Positions 8,153 to 16,435 of a stretch of DNA of 53,628 nucleotides are shown one piece after another (positions within the stretch are counted from its first letter, which is position 1; each line of letters begins with the position of its first letter). Origin of the DNA: UBA2882 sp964619485 (GTDB lineage Bacteria > Bacillota > Clostridia > Lachnospirales > Lachnospiraceae). The notes under the pieces were generated by a model. That model was not told the origin of the DNA. It saw only the letters and a program-made list of their open reading frames with translations, and did no database searches. The stretch lies in assembly GCA_964619485.1 (NCBI GenBank), contig CAZUCI010000011.1, forward strand, positions 1 to 53,628. Direction: 5' to 3'. A program made the translations under genes and the position numbers.

Positions 8153-9100
8153 ATGATAGAAAAGGTAGTATCGATTGGACTTCCGGTCAACGAGAATTTA
8201 ATCATTCAGAGAAATCGGATTGAACCGGTGGAAGGAAATGATAACAGAGGAAGAATCAGCATTGTAACAGGTGCACATGGGGATGAACTGGAAGGGCAGT
8301 TTGTCTGCTATGAGGTGGTAAGAAGAATCAAAGATCACCCGGAATATCTGACGGGTATTGTGGATATTTATCCTGTTATGAATCCCCTTGGTATGGACAG
8401 CGGCATGCGTACAGTTCCCAAAATTGATATGGATTTAAACCGTATGTTTCCGGGAAATAGCCATGGAACCATGATGGAAAAGGTGACTGCCAGCATTGTG
8501 GATTCTCTCCTGGGGTCAGATATCTGCATCGACGTGCATGCGTCTGACACCTTTGTCAAGGAAATCCCCCAGGTACGAATCAGCGATGAATTTGAAGAAA
8601 TGATGGGTAATTATGCAAGGCAGCTCAATGTGGATCTGATCTGGATCAATGCAACCGCGACAGTACATGAATCCACGCTGGCCTACAGCCTGTGCCGTTT
8701 AGGGGTTCCGGCCCTTGTTATGGAAATGGGACTGGGAAATCGGATTAACCAGGAATATGGTCATCAGGTAGTGGATGGAATTTTCAATTTGATGCAGAAA
8801 ATGGGACTTTGGGAAGGACCATGCAAGGAGGTAAGGAAGCCTCTTTTGGTAGACAATGACTGTATTGAATTTATCAGATCTCCGGAGTCTGGAATTTTTA
8901 TTCCATGCGTAAGGAACAATCAGCAGATTCAGGCGGGAGATAAAATTGGTAATGTGATTCACGTTATCGATGGAACTGTTCTGAAAGAAATATATGCACA
9001 GTCAACGGGACTGATTTTTACATTGAGAGAACATCCAATTGTATATGAGGGCGCGTTGCTTGCCAGAATTATTTATAGAGGCAGGGAGGAAAAGGAATGA
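8153..9100 (+). CDS. Succinylglutamate desuccinylase/aspartoacylase family protein
   Basis: A 315-residue M14-type zinc deacylase of the AstE/AspA family, expected to hydrolyse an amide bond, for example in an N-acylated amino acid or small peptide. The zinc ligands are present: His42 and Glu45 in GAHGDELEG, and His129 in CIDVHASD. The substrate-binding region DLNRMFPGN (~98-106) is intact. The C terminus (SPESGIFIPCVRNNQQIQAGDKIGNV...STGLIFTLREHPIVYEGALLARI) is the beta-rich domain typical of this family. It begins 6 bases after the TetR stop and overlaps its paralogue by 4 bases. The actual substrate cannot be read from sequence. Confidence 0.88.
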   Translation: MIEKVVSIGLPVNENLIIQRNRIEPVEGNDNRGRISIVTGAHGDELEGQFVCYEVVRRIKDHPEYLTGIVDIYPVMNPLGMDSGMRTVPKIDMDLNRMFPGNSHGTMMEKVTASIVDSLLGSDICIDVHASDTFVKEIPQVRISDEFEEMMGNYARQLNVDLIWINATATVHESTLAYSLCRLGVPALVMEMGLGNRINQEYGHQVVDGIFNLMQKMGLWEGPCKEVRKPLLVDNDCIEFIRSPESGIFIPCVRNNQQIQAGDKIGNVIHVIDGTVLKEIYAQSTGLIFTLREHPIVYEGALLARIIYRGREEKE

Positions 9101-10032
9101 AGGAAAAGATAATCTATTCCATGAAAGCTCCCTACAGGGAAGAATATCAGATTAAGGGCTACAGCTTTGGAAAGGGTGATCCCAGTGCCTGTATCCTGGG
9201 TCCTGTGCGTGGAAATGAAATTCAGCAGCTTTATATCTGTTCCCAGATTATCAAGACCTTGAGGGAGCTGGAAGCAAATAACTGTATCAGCAACAACAAG
9301 GAAATACTGGTGGTTCCCTGTATCAATTATTATTCCATGAATATGGGAAAACGTTTCTGGCCTGTAGACAACACGGATATTAACCGTATGTTTCCGGGAA
9401 ATGATTACGAGGATACCACCTGCCGTATTGCAGATGGTCTGATGAAGGAAATCAAGAATTACAGCTATGGTATTCAGTTTGCATCCTTCTATATGACAGG
9501 GGAGTTTGTGCCTCATGTGCGTATGATGGAGACAGGCTATCAGAACACCTCTTTAGCCAATCTGTTTGGTCTGCCCTATGTGGTGGTGCGGAAGCCAAAA
9601 CCAATTGATACAAAGACGCTGAATTTTAACTGGCAGAACGAGATGACAGCAGCCTTTTCGGTATATACCAATAAAAACGACGAGATTGATGAGAAGAGTG
9701 CGCGTCAGGCAGTGGCAGCAGTGCTGCGTTTCCTGACCAGAATGGGACTGATTAAATATGAGAGTCACAGCGGATTTATTTCTCATATCATTATGGAAGA
9801 GGATTTAAGCAATGTGGAGAGCAGACATGGAGGAATTTTCCGTGGGCTGGTTTCGCCGGGAGAAGAGGTCCATTATAATCAGGCTCTGGCGGAAATTGTA
9901 GACCCCTATCTGGGAGATGTGAAAGAAATTGTAAAAGCCCATACAGAGGGCGTTGTCTTTTTTGCCCATAGGGAGCCGCTTGTCAACGAAGGAGATATTG
10001 TTTTTAGACTGATTCACAGACTACATAATTAA
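9097..10032 (+). CDS. Degenerate aspartoacylase-family paralogue
   Basis: A 311-residue protein clearly related over its whole length to the preceding deacylase (shared INRMFPGN, C-terminal HSGFISHI...HTEGVVFFAHREPLVNEGDIVFRLI). The metal-binding positions have changed: GAHGDE has become PVRGNE, so His is replaced by Arg38 with Glu41 kept, and DVHAS has become IQFAS, so His is replaced by Phe128. Classic zinc hydrolysis is therefore unlikely. The reading frame is intact and the start overlaps the active paralogue (ATGA), so the two are probably made together. It might be a regulatory or structural partner, or bind a substrate without cutting it. Confidence 0.83.
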   Translation: MKEKIIYSMKAPYREEYQIKGYSFGKGDPSACILGPVRGNEIQQLYICSQIIKTLRELEANNCISNNKEILVVPCINYYSMNMGKRFWPVDNTDINRMFPGNDYEDTTCRIADGLMKEIKNYSYGIQFASFYMTGEFVPHVRMMETGYQNTSLANLFGLPYVVVRKPKPIDTKTLNFNWQNEMTAAFSVYTNKNDEIDEKSARQAVAAVLRFLTRMGLIKYESHSGFISHIIMEEDLSNVESRHGGIFRGLVSPGEEVHYNQALAEIVDPYLGDVKEIVKAHTEGVVFFAHREPLVNEGDIVFRLIHRLHN

Positions 10033-10040
10033 TCCGCGTG

Positions 10041-10128
10041 AATTATCTGGAAATTATCTTAGAATTATCTGGAAATTATCTTAGAATCATCTGGGAATTA
10101 TCTAGGAGTTATCTTGGAATCGTCTTAG
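10041..10128. repeat. Eight tandem 11-bp repeats
   Basis: Eight contiguous 11-base units of AATTATCTGGA / AATTATCTTAG type alternate at first and degrade toward the right. They fill the convergent junction, and the last unit supplies the TAA stop codon of the minus-strand transglutaminase gene (10125-10127). Confidence 0.9.
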
Positions 10129-12662
10129 GAAAACATGCGCAGGAAGCCTAAAACGGAATCAGCCTCTTCTTTGGTAATTGACTCAGATGAGTAGCAGGCC
10201 TTTTCGCAGAGCTCCATGAAAGAGACGAAGTCTGAGGGCTGATATTTTTTCAGGATTGCTATATATTTTCTGTCAGCATCATCAACAGAGAGAGTACTCA
10301 GTAAGCGGGCAACATCAGCCGGCAGAATCAGACCTGCAGCCGGATAGGTGTGCTTAAGTTTACATAACATAATACGGTAGCTATGACTGATCAAAGGAGC
10401 ATAGCTGCCGTTTTTATATGCAGATAAAAGCCTTCGGTGGGCATTTACTCTTTTCCAGAATCTGAGACAGACAGGGAAAAGCAGAGCCAGCAGTAGCAGA
10501 AGGCAGAAGACTGCGACAACCGGGGAGCTCAGGGAGAGGTTCTGGTTCAAGGAGATATCGGGGGAGGTGGCATCGGATGCATTGGAAGTCTGACTGCTGT
10601 CCGGATTGCCACCAGCGCCAAACAGAGTGGAGAGGGCGGATAGAAAATCGGAGTAATTGGAAACCTCCTCTTCCTCGTCTGTGGCAGGGGTAACTTCTAC
10701 GGGAATCCAGCCGAAGCCATCGACAAAGACCTCCACCCAGGCATGGGCATCGCCATCGCTGACCTCCACCTCTACGACCGGCTGGGAACCAAGTACATTT
10801 TCACCCTGAAAGAATGCGTCAGGATCATTTTCGGATTCCACAGCCCGGGAGGCAATTTCACTGGAGGTGACAGCGTAGCCCTCCACATATCTGGCGGGAA
10901 TTCCATAGGAACGCAGTAAAAGCGTTGCTGCAGAAGCAAAATGAGCACAGTAACCACGCTTTTGCGTGCCAAGGAAATAGGTGACAAAATCCTCATCCTT
11001 TGGAGTGGCACCAGGAGTTAAGGAGTAGTCATATTCAGAGGTTAAAAAAGCGCGGATTTTAAAAATCTGATCGGCGAGGGAGTTTCCGGTTCCGATTTTC
11101 TCATGATAGGAACTGATTTCGGAGCGAATGTCATCCGGAATATCAAGGTAATTATCGTAGCACTCCTGCTGATAAGCGGAAAACAATTTTTCATTTGAGT
11201 TATCATAGGAGAGATAATCAGACTGGGAGCGGTCATCCAGGTCAGTCTGAGAGGGCGAATAGGGAACAAAGCCAACCTTCATGGACGCGTTAACAGGGAG
11301 CACCCCATCCACATATTTATTGGAGGTACTGTAAGAAGAATCGATTTCTTCGATGGAATAGTAGGGCAGGTAAAGATGGTCCACAGCTGCCCCTTCATTC
11401 CGGATAATCATCTGGGCAGACATGGAAGGAACGATGTTCTTTTGCATCATCTGCAGGAGCGTGTGACTCTCGGCAAAGGCAGCAAACTGACTGTAATCGT
11501 CAGAGCTTGTGGAAAGCTCTTTTTCCACCTGTGCGTTGGAGGAAATATAAGCTGTTTGGGGATTGTAGGATTCCAGCCAGGAGCTTCCGGTATAGGCAGT
11601 TCCGGTAAAGGCTTTTAAGTAAACGGTTTCGTAGGCATAGGGGACAAAGGTAAGAGTCAAATCAGTCTGGTAATCGGGGCGAACACTGCCCATACCGCCC
11701 AGACGGCCATTGCTGATACCACCGGTTGCCTGATAGCGGTTGTAAAAGCCGGCAAATCCATTCTGAACAAAAACCTTAACATAGGAATCTACTTTGGACT
11801 TCATGGGACCGGAGGAGACAGAATCCAGAGAACTTCTGGAAACAGTGGCTGAGCCAAAGAGGGAAAAGAAAAGTGCAATTATCAGGGCAAAACAGCAAAG
11901 CTCCAGCATATTTCTGGAGTTGGAGCGGTCAGAGACAAGTCTGGAATTTTTTTTCACCTTTTCCGTGTAATGGGCTTCCTTTTTATCGGGATGTGCAAAG
12001 AGAAAATGCCCGCTTCGTTTTAAAAACAGAATGGAAAAATAGGAGAAAAACAGCATCAGCAGTGAGAGGAGAGATGGATACTTTCCGATATAGATGCCGA
12101 TTTGCAGGGGTAAAAAAGTAAGAATCAGCACGAAGAAAAACAGCATGTCATTAAAAATGAGCATGTTGATTACAACCGCTGCGAAAATGCCCAGAAAAAC
12201 AGCAACCGCAGTAATGGTGATGTATCTGTTGGTGATGGTTTCAGTGGATTCCCTTGTAAATAAAAGCAGAAAATGATTGCTGTACTCTTCGTTGACAATA
12301 TTGATCAGGGCCTGGAAACCACTGTTTACATACATACGTTGTCCCAGCAGCTCCATGGAAAAGAGTATGAACAGCAGCGGATAGCCGATGTTGAATATAT
12401 ATTTATTCAGGTGCAGACAGGAAAGGAGCATGGAGACTGCAAACAAAGCACCCAGAACAGCAGGGATGGAGTAGGCAATCTCAAACTCAGACAGAAAACC
12501 GGTGATACAGCCTGCGGAAGCAAGGAAAATCAGTGCACCCTTAATCAGGCAGTGAAGCAGTGCTTCCTGTCTGTAATGGGAATCAGCCTGTATCAAAAGA
12601 AAACCGCCGAAGGGAGGTCTTTGTTCTTCTTTTTTTCTGTGGTGAAATAGGTTAAATTTCAA
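10125..12662 (-). CDS. Membrane transglutaminase-like protein (TgpA type)
   Basis: An 845-residue protein with about six N-terminal membrane helices (~30-215), a further helix (~255-275), a large extracytoplasmic region with a transglutaminase core, a C-terminal helix (~720-742; VVAVFCLLLLLALLFPVCLRFW), and a cytosolic tail. The core has Cys572 in RGYCAHFASAATLLLRSYGIPARYVEGY and His640 in DAHAWVEVF; the third position, usually Asp, appears as Glu in PVEVTPA. Such proteins may cross-link or cut surface proteins. Translation starts at TTG (12662) with AAAAGGAGT upstream. It is last in the MoxR-DUF58-transglutaminase operon, a widely conserved trio of unknown exact role. Confidence 0.88.
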   Translation of the reverse strand: MKFNLFHHRKKEEQRPPFGGFLLIQADSHYRQEALLHCLIKGALIFLASAGCITGFLSEFEIAYSIPAVLGALFAVSMLLSCLHLNKYIFNIGYPLLFILFSMELLGQRMYVNSGFQALINIVNEEYSNHFLLLFTRESTETITNRYITITAVAVFLGIFAAVVINMLIFNDMLFFFVLILTFLPLQIGIYIGKYPSLLSLLMLFFSYFSILFLKRSGHFLFAHPDKKEAHYTEKVKKNSRLVSDRSNSRNMLELCCFALIIALFFSLFGSATVSRSSLDSVSSGPMKSKVDSYVKVFVQNGFAGFYNRYQATGGISNGRLGGMGSVRPDYQTDLTLTFVPYAYETVYLKAFTGTAYTGSSWLESYNPQTAYISSNAQVEKELSTSSDDYSQFAAFAESHTLLQMMQKNIVPSMSAQMIIRNEGAAVDHLYLPYYSIEEIDSSYSTSNKYVDGVLPVNASMKVGFVPYSPSQTDLDDRSQSDYLSYDNSNEKLFSAYQQECYDNYLDIPDDIRSEISSYHEKIGTGNSLADQIFKIRAFLTSEYDYSLTPGATPKDEDFVTYFLGTQKRGYCAHFASAATLLLRSYGIPARYVEGYAVTSSEIASRAVESENDPDAFFQGENVLGSQPVVEVEVSDGDAHAWVEVFVDGFGWIPVEVTPATDEEEEVSNYSDFLSALSTLFGAGGNPDSSQTSNASDATSPDISLNQNLSLSSPVVAVFCLLLLLALLFPVCLRFWKRVNAHRRLLSAYKNGSYAPLISHSYRIMLCKLKHTYPAAGLILPADVARLLSTLSVDDADRKYIAILKKYQPSDFVSFMELCEKACYSSESITKEEADSVLGFLRMFS

Positions 12663-12689
12663 AATTATACTCCTTTTAGATACATAACA

Positions 12690-13751
12690 TTAAAATTCTT
12701 GAGGGATATCTGTAATTCCACTGTGCGTTACATGAAGCAGGGTGCCTTCTTTCAGACCGGAACGCTCATAAATGGTTTTAGCCAGGTTTTCCTCTTCATA
12801 GCTTGCTTCGTAAAAGCATTCGCTAAAGGCAGTTTCCAGATCCTCTTTATTCCTGATGGTTGACATAACAAAATCTTCTCTGGCGGAGGAGTAGACAGAA
12901 AAAACAAAAACCTCGCCGGCCTGTATCAGCTCCAGTGCCAGTGCCCAGGCCTCGTCAAGTGCATGGTCCAGGGCGTTTTCCAGGGAAATATCTTTGTTAC
13001 AGGAAGCCTCCGATGGCTGGAACAGCTCCAGTAAAAGGAAAAATTCATTGGTGGAGTTGGATTCATTTTCCTTCACCATCAGCTTGTCGATCTTGGTGGA
13101 GAGCTTCCAGTGAATCTTTTGCAGGCGGTCTCCGGGCTGATATTCACGGATGTCGGTTACATTGGAGGAGACATTGCCGGACTTGGAGGACTCTTCAAAT
13201 TCATCAAAGCCTTCGCTGTAAATACTGTCATGCTTTTCAGCGCCGGGAAGTGTATCGGGAAAAACCCGAAGCTCTGTATGCAGATCAAGCTTTTTTTTAA
13301 ACAGAAAGAGATGGAGAAAATCATAGATGACAATCTGGGAAAGCTCACAGGTATACAGACCGCTTTTGTTTACGGTAAATGGAAAATCCAGCTCATTATT
13401 TCCGATTCCGTTCAGTGCACAGGTATAGGTAAACGCTTCCTTCACCTGGTAAAAGCCAGAGCAAAAGCAAAGCTGCAGTGCAATATCGGAGAGGGGAATA
13501 TGGGATGTATTATGTAAGGTAAGAATCATATGTGCTGTGTCATTCTTGTGGGCATTTGCGGGGCGGAATACGATTGCAGGCTTCATGGTGGAAAAAGCGA
13601 AGCGGGTTATCATATAGGAAAAGACGGGCAGACAAAGCTCCAGCACAAATAACAGCAGAAAAAAGGTCTGCTCGTAAAAGAGCATAAGAAACGCAGTTCC
13701 TGTCAGCAATAATAGGTAATAGATATAATTGGGAATCAGACGTTTATACAT
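12690..13751 (-). CDS. DUF58 domain-containing membrane protein
   Basis: A 353-residue protein with two close N-terminal membrane helices (~8-28, ~30-50) and a DUF58 domain. The signature is REYQPGDRLQKIHWKLSTKIDKLMVKENE (~200-230), followed by a von Willebrand A-like fold. In MoxR clusters DUF58 proteins are thought to work with the MoxR ATPase and a membrane protein, possibly in assembly of enzymes or surface proteins. The ATG at 13751 follows AAGGAG by 7 bases. It lies 64 bases after the MoxR gene and 27 bases before the transglutaminase gene on the same strand. Confidence 0.9.
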   Translation of the reverse strand: MYKRLIPNYIYYLLLLTGTAFLMLFYEQTFFLLLFVLELCLPVFSYMITRFAFSTMKPAIVFRPANAHKNDTAHMILTLHNTSHIPLSDIALQLCFCSGFYQVKEAFTYTCALNGIGNNELDFPFTVNKSGLYTCELSQIVIYDFLHLFLFKKKLDLHTELRVFPDTLPGAEKHDSIYSEGFDEFEESSKSGNVSSNVTDIREYQPGDRLQKIHWKLSTKIDKLMVKENESNSTNEFFLLLELFQPSEASCNKDISLENALDHALDEAWALALELIQAGEVFVFSVYSSAREDFVMSTIRNKEDLETAFSECFYEASYEEENLAKTIYERSGLKEGTLLHVTHSGITDIPQEF

Positions 13752-13815
13752 GTGCTACTCCTTTTTGAATCAGAGAACGACAGTCATTTAAAGCTTTGCA
13801 TTTCAAACTTTGCAT

Positions 13816-14742
13816 TTAAAGCTTCGGCATGGGTGTTGTCTTTAGAATCTCTTCAGCGAGGTCTTCTTCATCCATGGCAGCAGCCCTTGCCTTGGTGGAA
13901 AGCAGCATACGATGGTTGGAAACAGCGTAGAAGATATGATGGATATCATCCGGTGTGACAAAATTTCTTCCCACATAGCAGGCGCGTGCCTTTGCCATTT
14001 TTAAGACAGCCAGGGAGCCACGGGGGGAGATACCCTGGGAAAGTAAATCTGTAGTTCTTGTTTTTTCACAGAGCGATACGATGTAATCACATATTTCGTC
14101 GCTGGCATAAACCTGTGTACACTGATTTTGCAGTGCAATCAGTTCCTCGGTTGTCAGGACCTCGTTTACCTGCTCTATCTGTTCCATGGAATGGCCCTTT
14201 AAAATCTCTGTGGCGGAGGCGTGATCAGGATATCCCAAACTGATTCTTACAAAGAAACGGTCTAACTGGGAATCGGGAAGCTTCTGAGTTCCGGAGGCGC
14301 CGACGGGGTTCTGGGTTGCAATGACGAGAAACGGCTTGTCCAATTCATAGGTGAGGCCGTCCACACTCACGCGCCCCTCCTCCATGACCTCCAGCAGTGC
14401 AGACTGAGTCTTGGGAGAGGTTCTGTTAATTTCATCAGCCAGGAAAAGATTGGTAAAAATGGCGCCCTTTCTAAATTGAAAGTCACCGGTTTTATTATCA
14501 TACATGGAAAAACCAAGAATATCACTGGGCAGAACATCAGGGGTAAACTGCATTCTTTTGTAGCTCATACCAAGCGAACGGCTTAGGGCAACGGCCAATG
14601 TCGTTTTTCCCACACCGGGAATATCCTCTAATAGGATGTGTCCTCCTGCAAGCAGAGCACATAACACGGTGTCTATTGTGGAATCCTTTCCGCGGATTAC
14701 TTTCCTGATTTCTTCTTTGACAGCAGCTAAAGACTGATTCAT
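13816..14742 (-). CDS. MoxR family AAA+ ATPase
   Basis: A 308-residue AAA_3/MoxR ATPase with Walker A GVGKTTLA (~43-50), Walker B LFLADEINRTSPKTQSALLEVMEE (~97-120), sensor region VIATQNPVGASGTQKLPDSQLDRF (~135-158), and a C-terminal lid domain. MoxR ATPases act as chaperone-like factors for neighbouring vWA/DUF58 proteins. It is the first gene of the minus-strand operon; the ATG at 14742 is preceded by TGAGGAA. A large palindromic element lies directly upstream (14769-15070) and would be in or near its 5' region. Confidence 0.93.
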   Translation of the reverse strand: MNQSLAAVKEEIRKVIRGKDSTIDTVLCALLAGGHILLEDIPGVGKTTLAVALSRSLGMSYKRMQFTPDVLPSDILGFSMYDNKTGDFQFRKGAIFTNLFLADEINRTSPKTQSALLEVMEEGRVSVDGLTYELDKPFLVIATQNPVGASGTQKLPDSQLDRFFVRISLGYPDHASATEILKGHSMEQIEQVNEVLTTEELIALQNQCTQVYASDEICDYIVSLCEKTRTTDLLSQGISPRGSLAVLKMAKARACYVGRNFVTPDDIHHIFYAVSNHRMLLSTKARAAAMDEEDLAEEILKTTPMPKL

Positions 14743-14768
14743 GGCGTTTCCTCACTTGTTTGAAATTT

Positions 14769-15070
14769 TGTGTGTGGCAGATGGGTGGTTTTATATGAAT
14801 TGGTATGCTGCCGGGCAGGAATGACTTTTGCTCCGAGGTACGGGAATAAGATATTCTAAGAATTCCCGTACGGATTTATTATATTTACGCAACCGGCCTA
14901 AAGTCGCCATCCATGGCTCCATCAGGCCTTTCACAGACATCGTGTCTGTGAATTGCTGGTACGACATGGGAATTCTAAGAATATCTAATTCCCTCCCCAA
15001 GTCGCAAAAGTAATTCCTGCCCGGCGGCATAATCTAATTACATAAGAAGTAACCCCATCTGCTACACATA
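14769..15070. repeat. ~300-bp imperfect palindromic element (MITE-like or structured RNA)
   Basis: The two ends are inverted copies over ~100 bases. GTGTGGCAGATGGG at the left matches CCCATCTGCTACAC at the right, with a few mismatches. TGCTGCCGGGCAGGAATGAC (14806) pairs with GTAATTCCTGCCCGGCGGCA (15010). GGGAATAAGATATTCTAAG matches its partner near 14969. Each arm also contains GGGAAT...ATTCCC, so it can fold alone. The centre holds two hairpins: GGCCT...AGGCC (14895-14928) and CACAGACATCGTGTCTGTG (14932-14950). Short open frames on both strands (61 and 79 codons) have no ribosome sites and mirror the palindrome. No clear target duplication is seen. The rest of the 14743-15259 gap holds the carA promoter. 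Confidence 0.75.
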
Positions 15071-15195
15071 TATAGTTTCTATTATACAGTCTGGAGTGTA
15101 CTACAGGTCAATTATTTTTAGCTTTTTTCTCAAACTTTTCACAATATTGTATAAAATTATGAAAAATCTCATGGAAAATCTCTTGGAATCTTTTA

Positions 15196-15224
15196 TTGAA
15201 CCATTTTACTTCCTATGCTATAAT
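15196..15224 (+). promoter_or_regulatory. carAB promoter
   Basis: TTGAAC at 15196-15201 and a consensus TATAAT at 15219-15224 with a 17-base spacer, 35 bases before the carA ATG. The leader is too short for an attenuator, and no PyrR-type anti-terminator structure is seen. Confidence 0.8.
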
Positions 15225-15259
15225 TAAGCGATTATGCGAAAGGATAAACAGGTGACAGA

Positions 15260-16435
15260 ATGAAGGCATTTTTAATCTTAGAAGACGGCACTGTTTTTGA
15301 AGGAACTCATATCGGTGCAGACAAAGAAATTATAAGTGAAATCGTTTTTAACACATCCATGGCTGGATATCTGGAAGTTTTGACAGACCCTTCCTATGCA
15401 GGACAGGCGGTCTGCATGACATATCCACTCATCGGCAACTACGGGGTGTGCAGGGAAGACATGGAATCAAAGAAGCTCTGGCCGGACGGATTTATCGTGC
15501 GGGAATTATCCAGAATTCCAAGTAACTTCAGATGCAACGCCACCATTCAGGAGGTTCTGGAGGAATATGATATTCCGGGTATCGCAGGAATTGATACCAG
15601 AGCACTTACCAAAATCTTAAGAGAAAAGGGTACCATGAATGGGATGATTACCACCAACGAAGCTTTTGAACTTGAGAAGGTAAAAGAGCAGTTGAAAGCC
15701 TATGACATGGGAAATGTAGTAGACAAAGTTACCTGTAGAGAAAAATATACATTAGATGGAAGCAGAAACCTTGAGGAGAATGGTCCAATCTCCGGCTCAA
15801 CCAAATTTACAGGGGAGAAGGAAAAGAAACCTTCCCTGGTAAAGGCGTTAAATGGTGCAGGCAAAAAGGTTGCACTTTTAGATTTGGGAGCAAAAGAAAA
15901 TATAGCCAGAAGCCTTGCAGCAAGAGGATGTGATGTGACTGTTTACCCGGCTAGAACATCCGCAGAAGAAATCCTTGCAGCCAACCCGGACGGCATCATG
16001 TTAAGCAATGGCCCTGGAGATCCGAAGGTCTGCACAGAGGTTATTGAAAACGTTAGGAAATTGTATGAATCAGATACACCGATTTTTGCAATCTGTTTAG
16101 GTCATCAGCTCATGGCGCTTGCCACCGGAGCGGACACCTTTAAAATGAAATACGGACATCGTGGTGGAAATCATCCTGTAAAGGATTTATCCACAGGAAG
16201 AGTTTATATCTCCTCTCAGAATCATGGCTACGTGGTGGACATGGATAAACTGGATTCAAAGATTGCAACCCCTGCCTTTATCAACGTAAATGACGGAACC
16301 TGTGAAGGCCTTGCTTATACCGGTAAGAACATTTTTACAGTACAGTTCCATCCGGAAGCATGCCCTGGTCCTCAGGATTCCGGGTACCTGTTTGACAGAT
16401 TTATTCAGATGATGGAGGTGGAAAAGAATGCCTAA
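15260..16435 (+). CDS. carA: Carbamoyl-phosphate synthase small subunit
   Basis: A 391-residue glutaminase subunit. It releases ammonia from glutamine and channels it to CarB for carbamoyl phosphate, used in pyrimidine and arginine synthesis. The N-terminal domain (KAFLILEDGTVFEGTHIG) is followed by a class I glutamine amidotransferase with Cys279 in FAICLGHQLMA and His364/Glu366 in VQFHPEA. It is somewhat longer than most CarA because of a charged linker (~170-195, FTGEKEKKPSLVKAL) between the domains. carB overlaps its 3' end by 8 bases. Confidence 0.97.
   Translation: MKAFLILEDGTVFEGTHIGADKEIISEIVFNTSMAGYLEVLTDPSYAGQAVCMTYPLIGNYGVCREDMESKKLWPDGFIVRELSRIPSNFRCNATIQEVLEEYDIPGIAGIDTRALTKILREKGTMNGMITTNEAFELEKVKEQLKAYDMGNVVDKVTCREKYTLDGSRNLEENGPISGSTKFTGEKEKKPSLVKALNGAGKKVALLDLGAKENIARSLAARGCDVTVYPARTSAEEILAANPDGIMLSNGPGDPKVCTEVIENVRKLYESDTPIFAICLGHQLMALATGADTFKMKYGHRGGNHPVKDLSTGRVYISSQNHGYVVDMDKLDSKIATPAFINVNDGTCEGLAYTGKNIFTVQFHPEACPGPQDSGYLFDRFIQMMEVEKNA

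Noticed and set aside
14791..15030. Short open frames on both strands within the 300-bp palindrome
   Set aside because: They are mirror products of the inverted repeat, have no ribosome sites and no protein-like features; treated as a DNA/RNA element.
15070..15259. Pyrimidine attenuator or riboswitch before carA
   Set aside because: The region between the promoter and the start codon is only ~35 bases and shows no terminator or anti-terminator pair.
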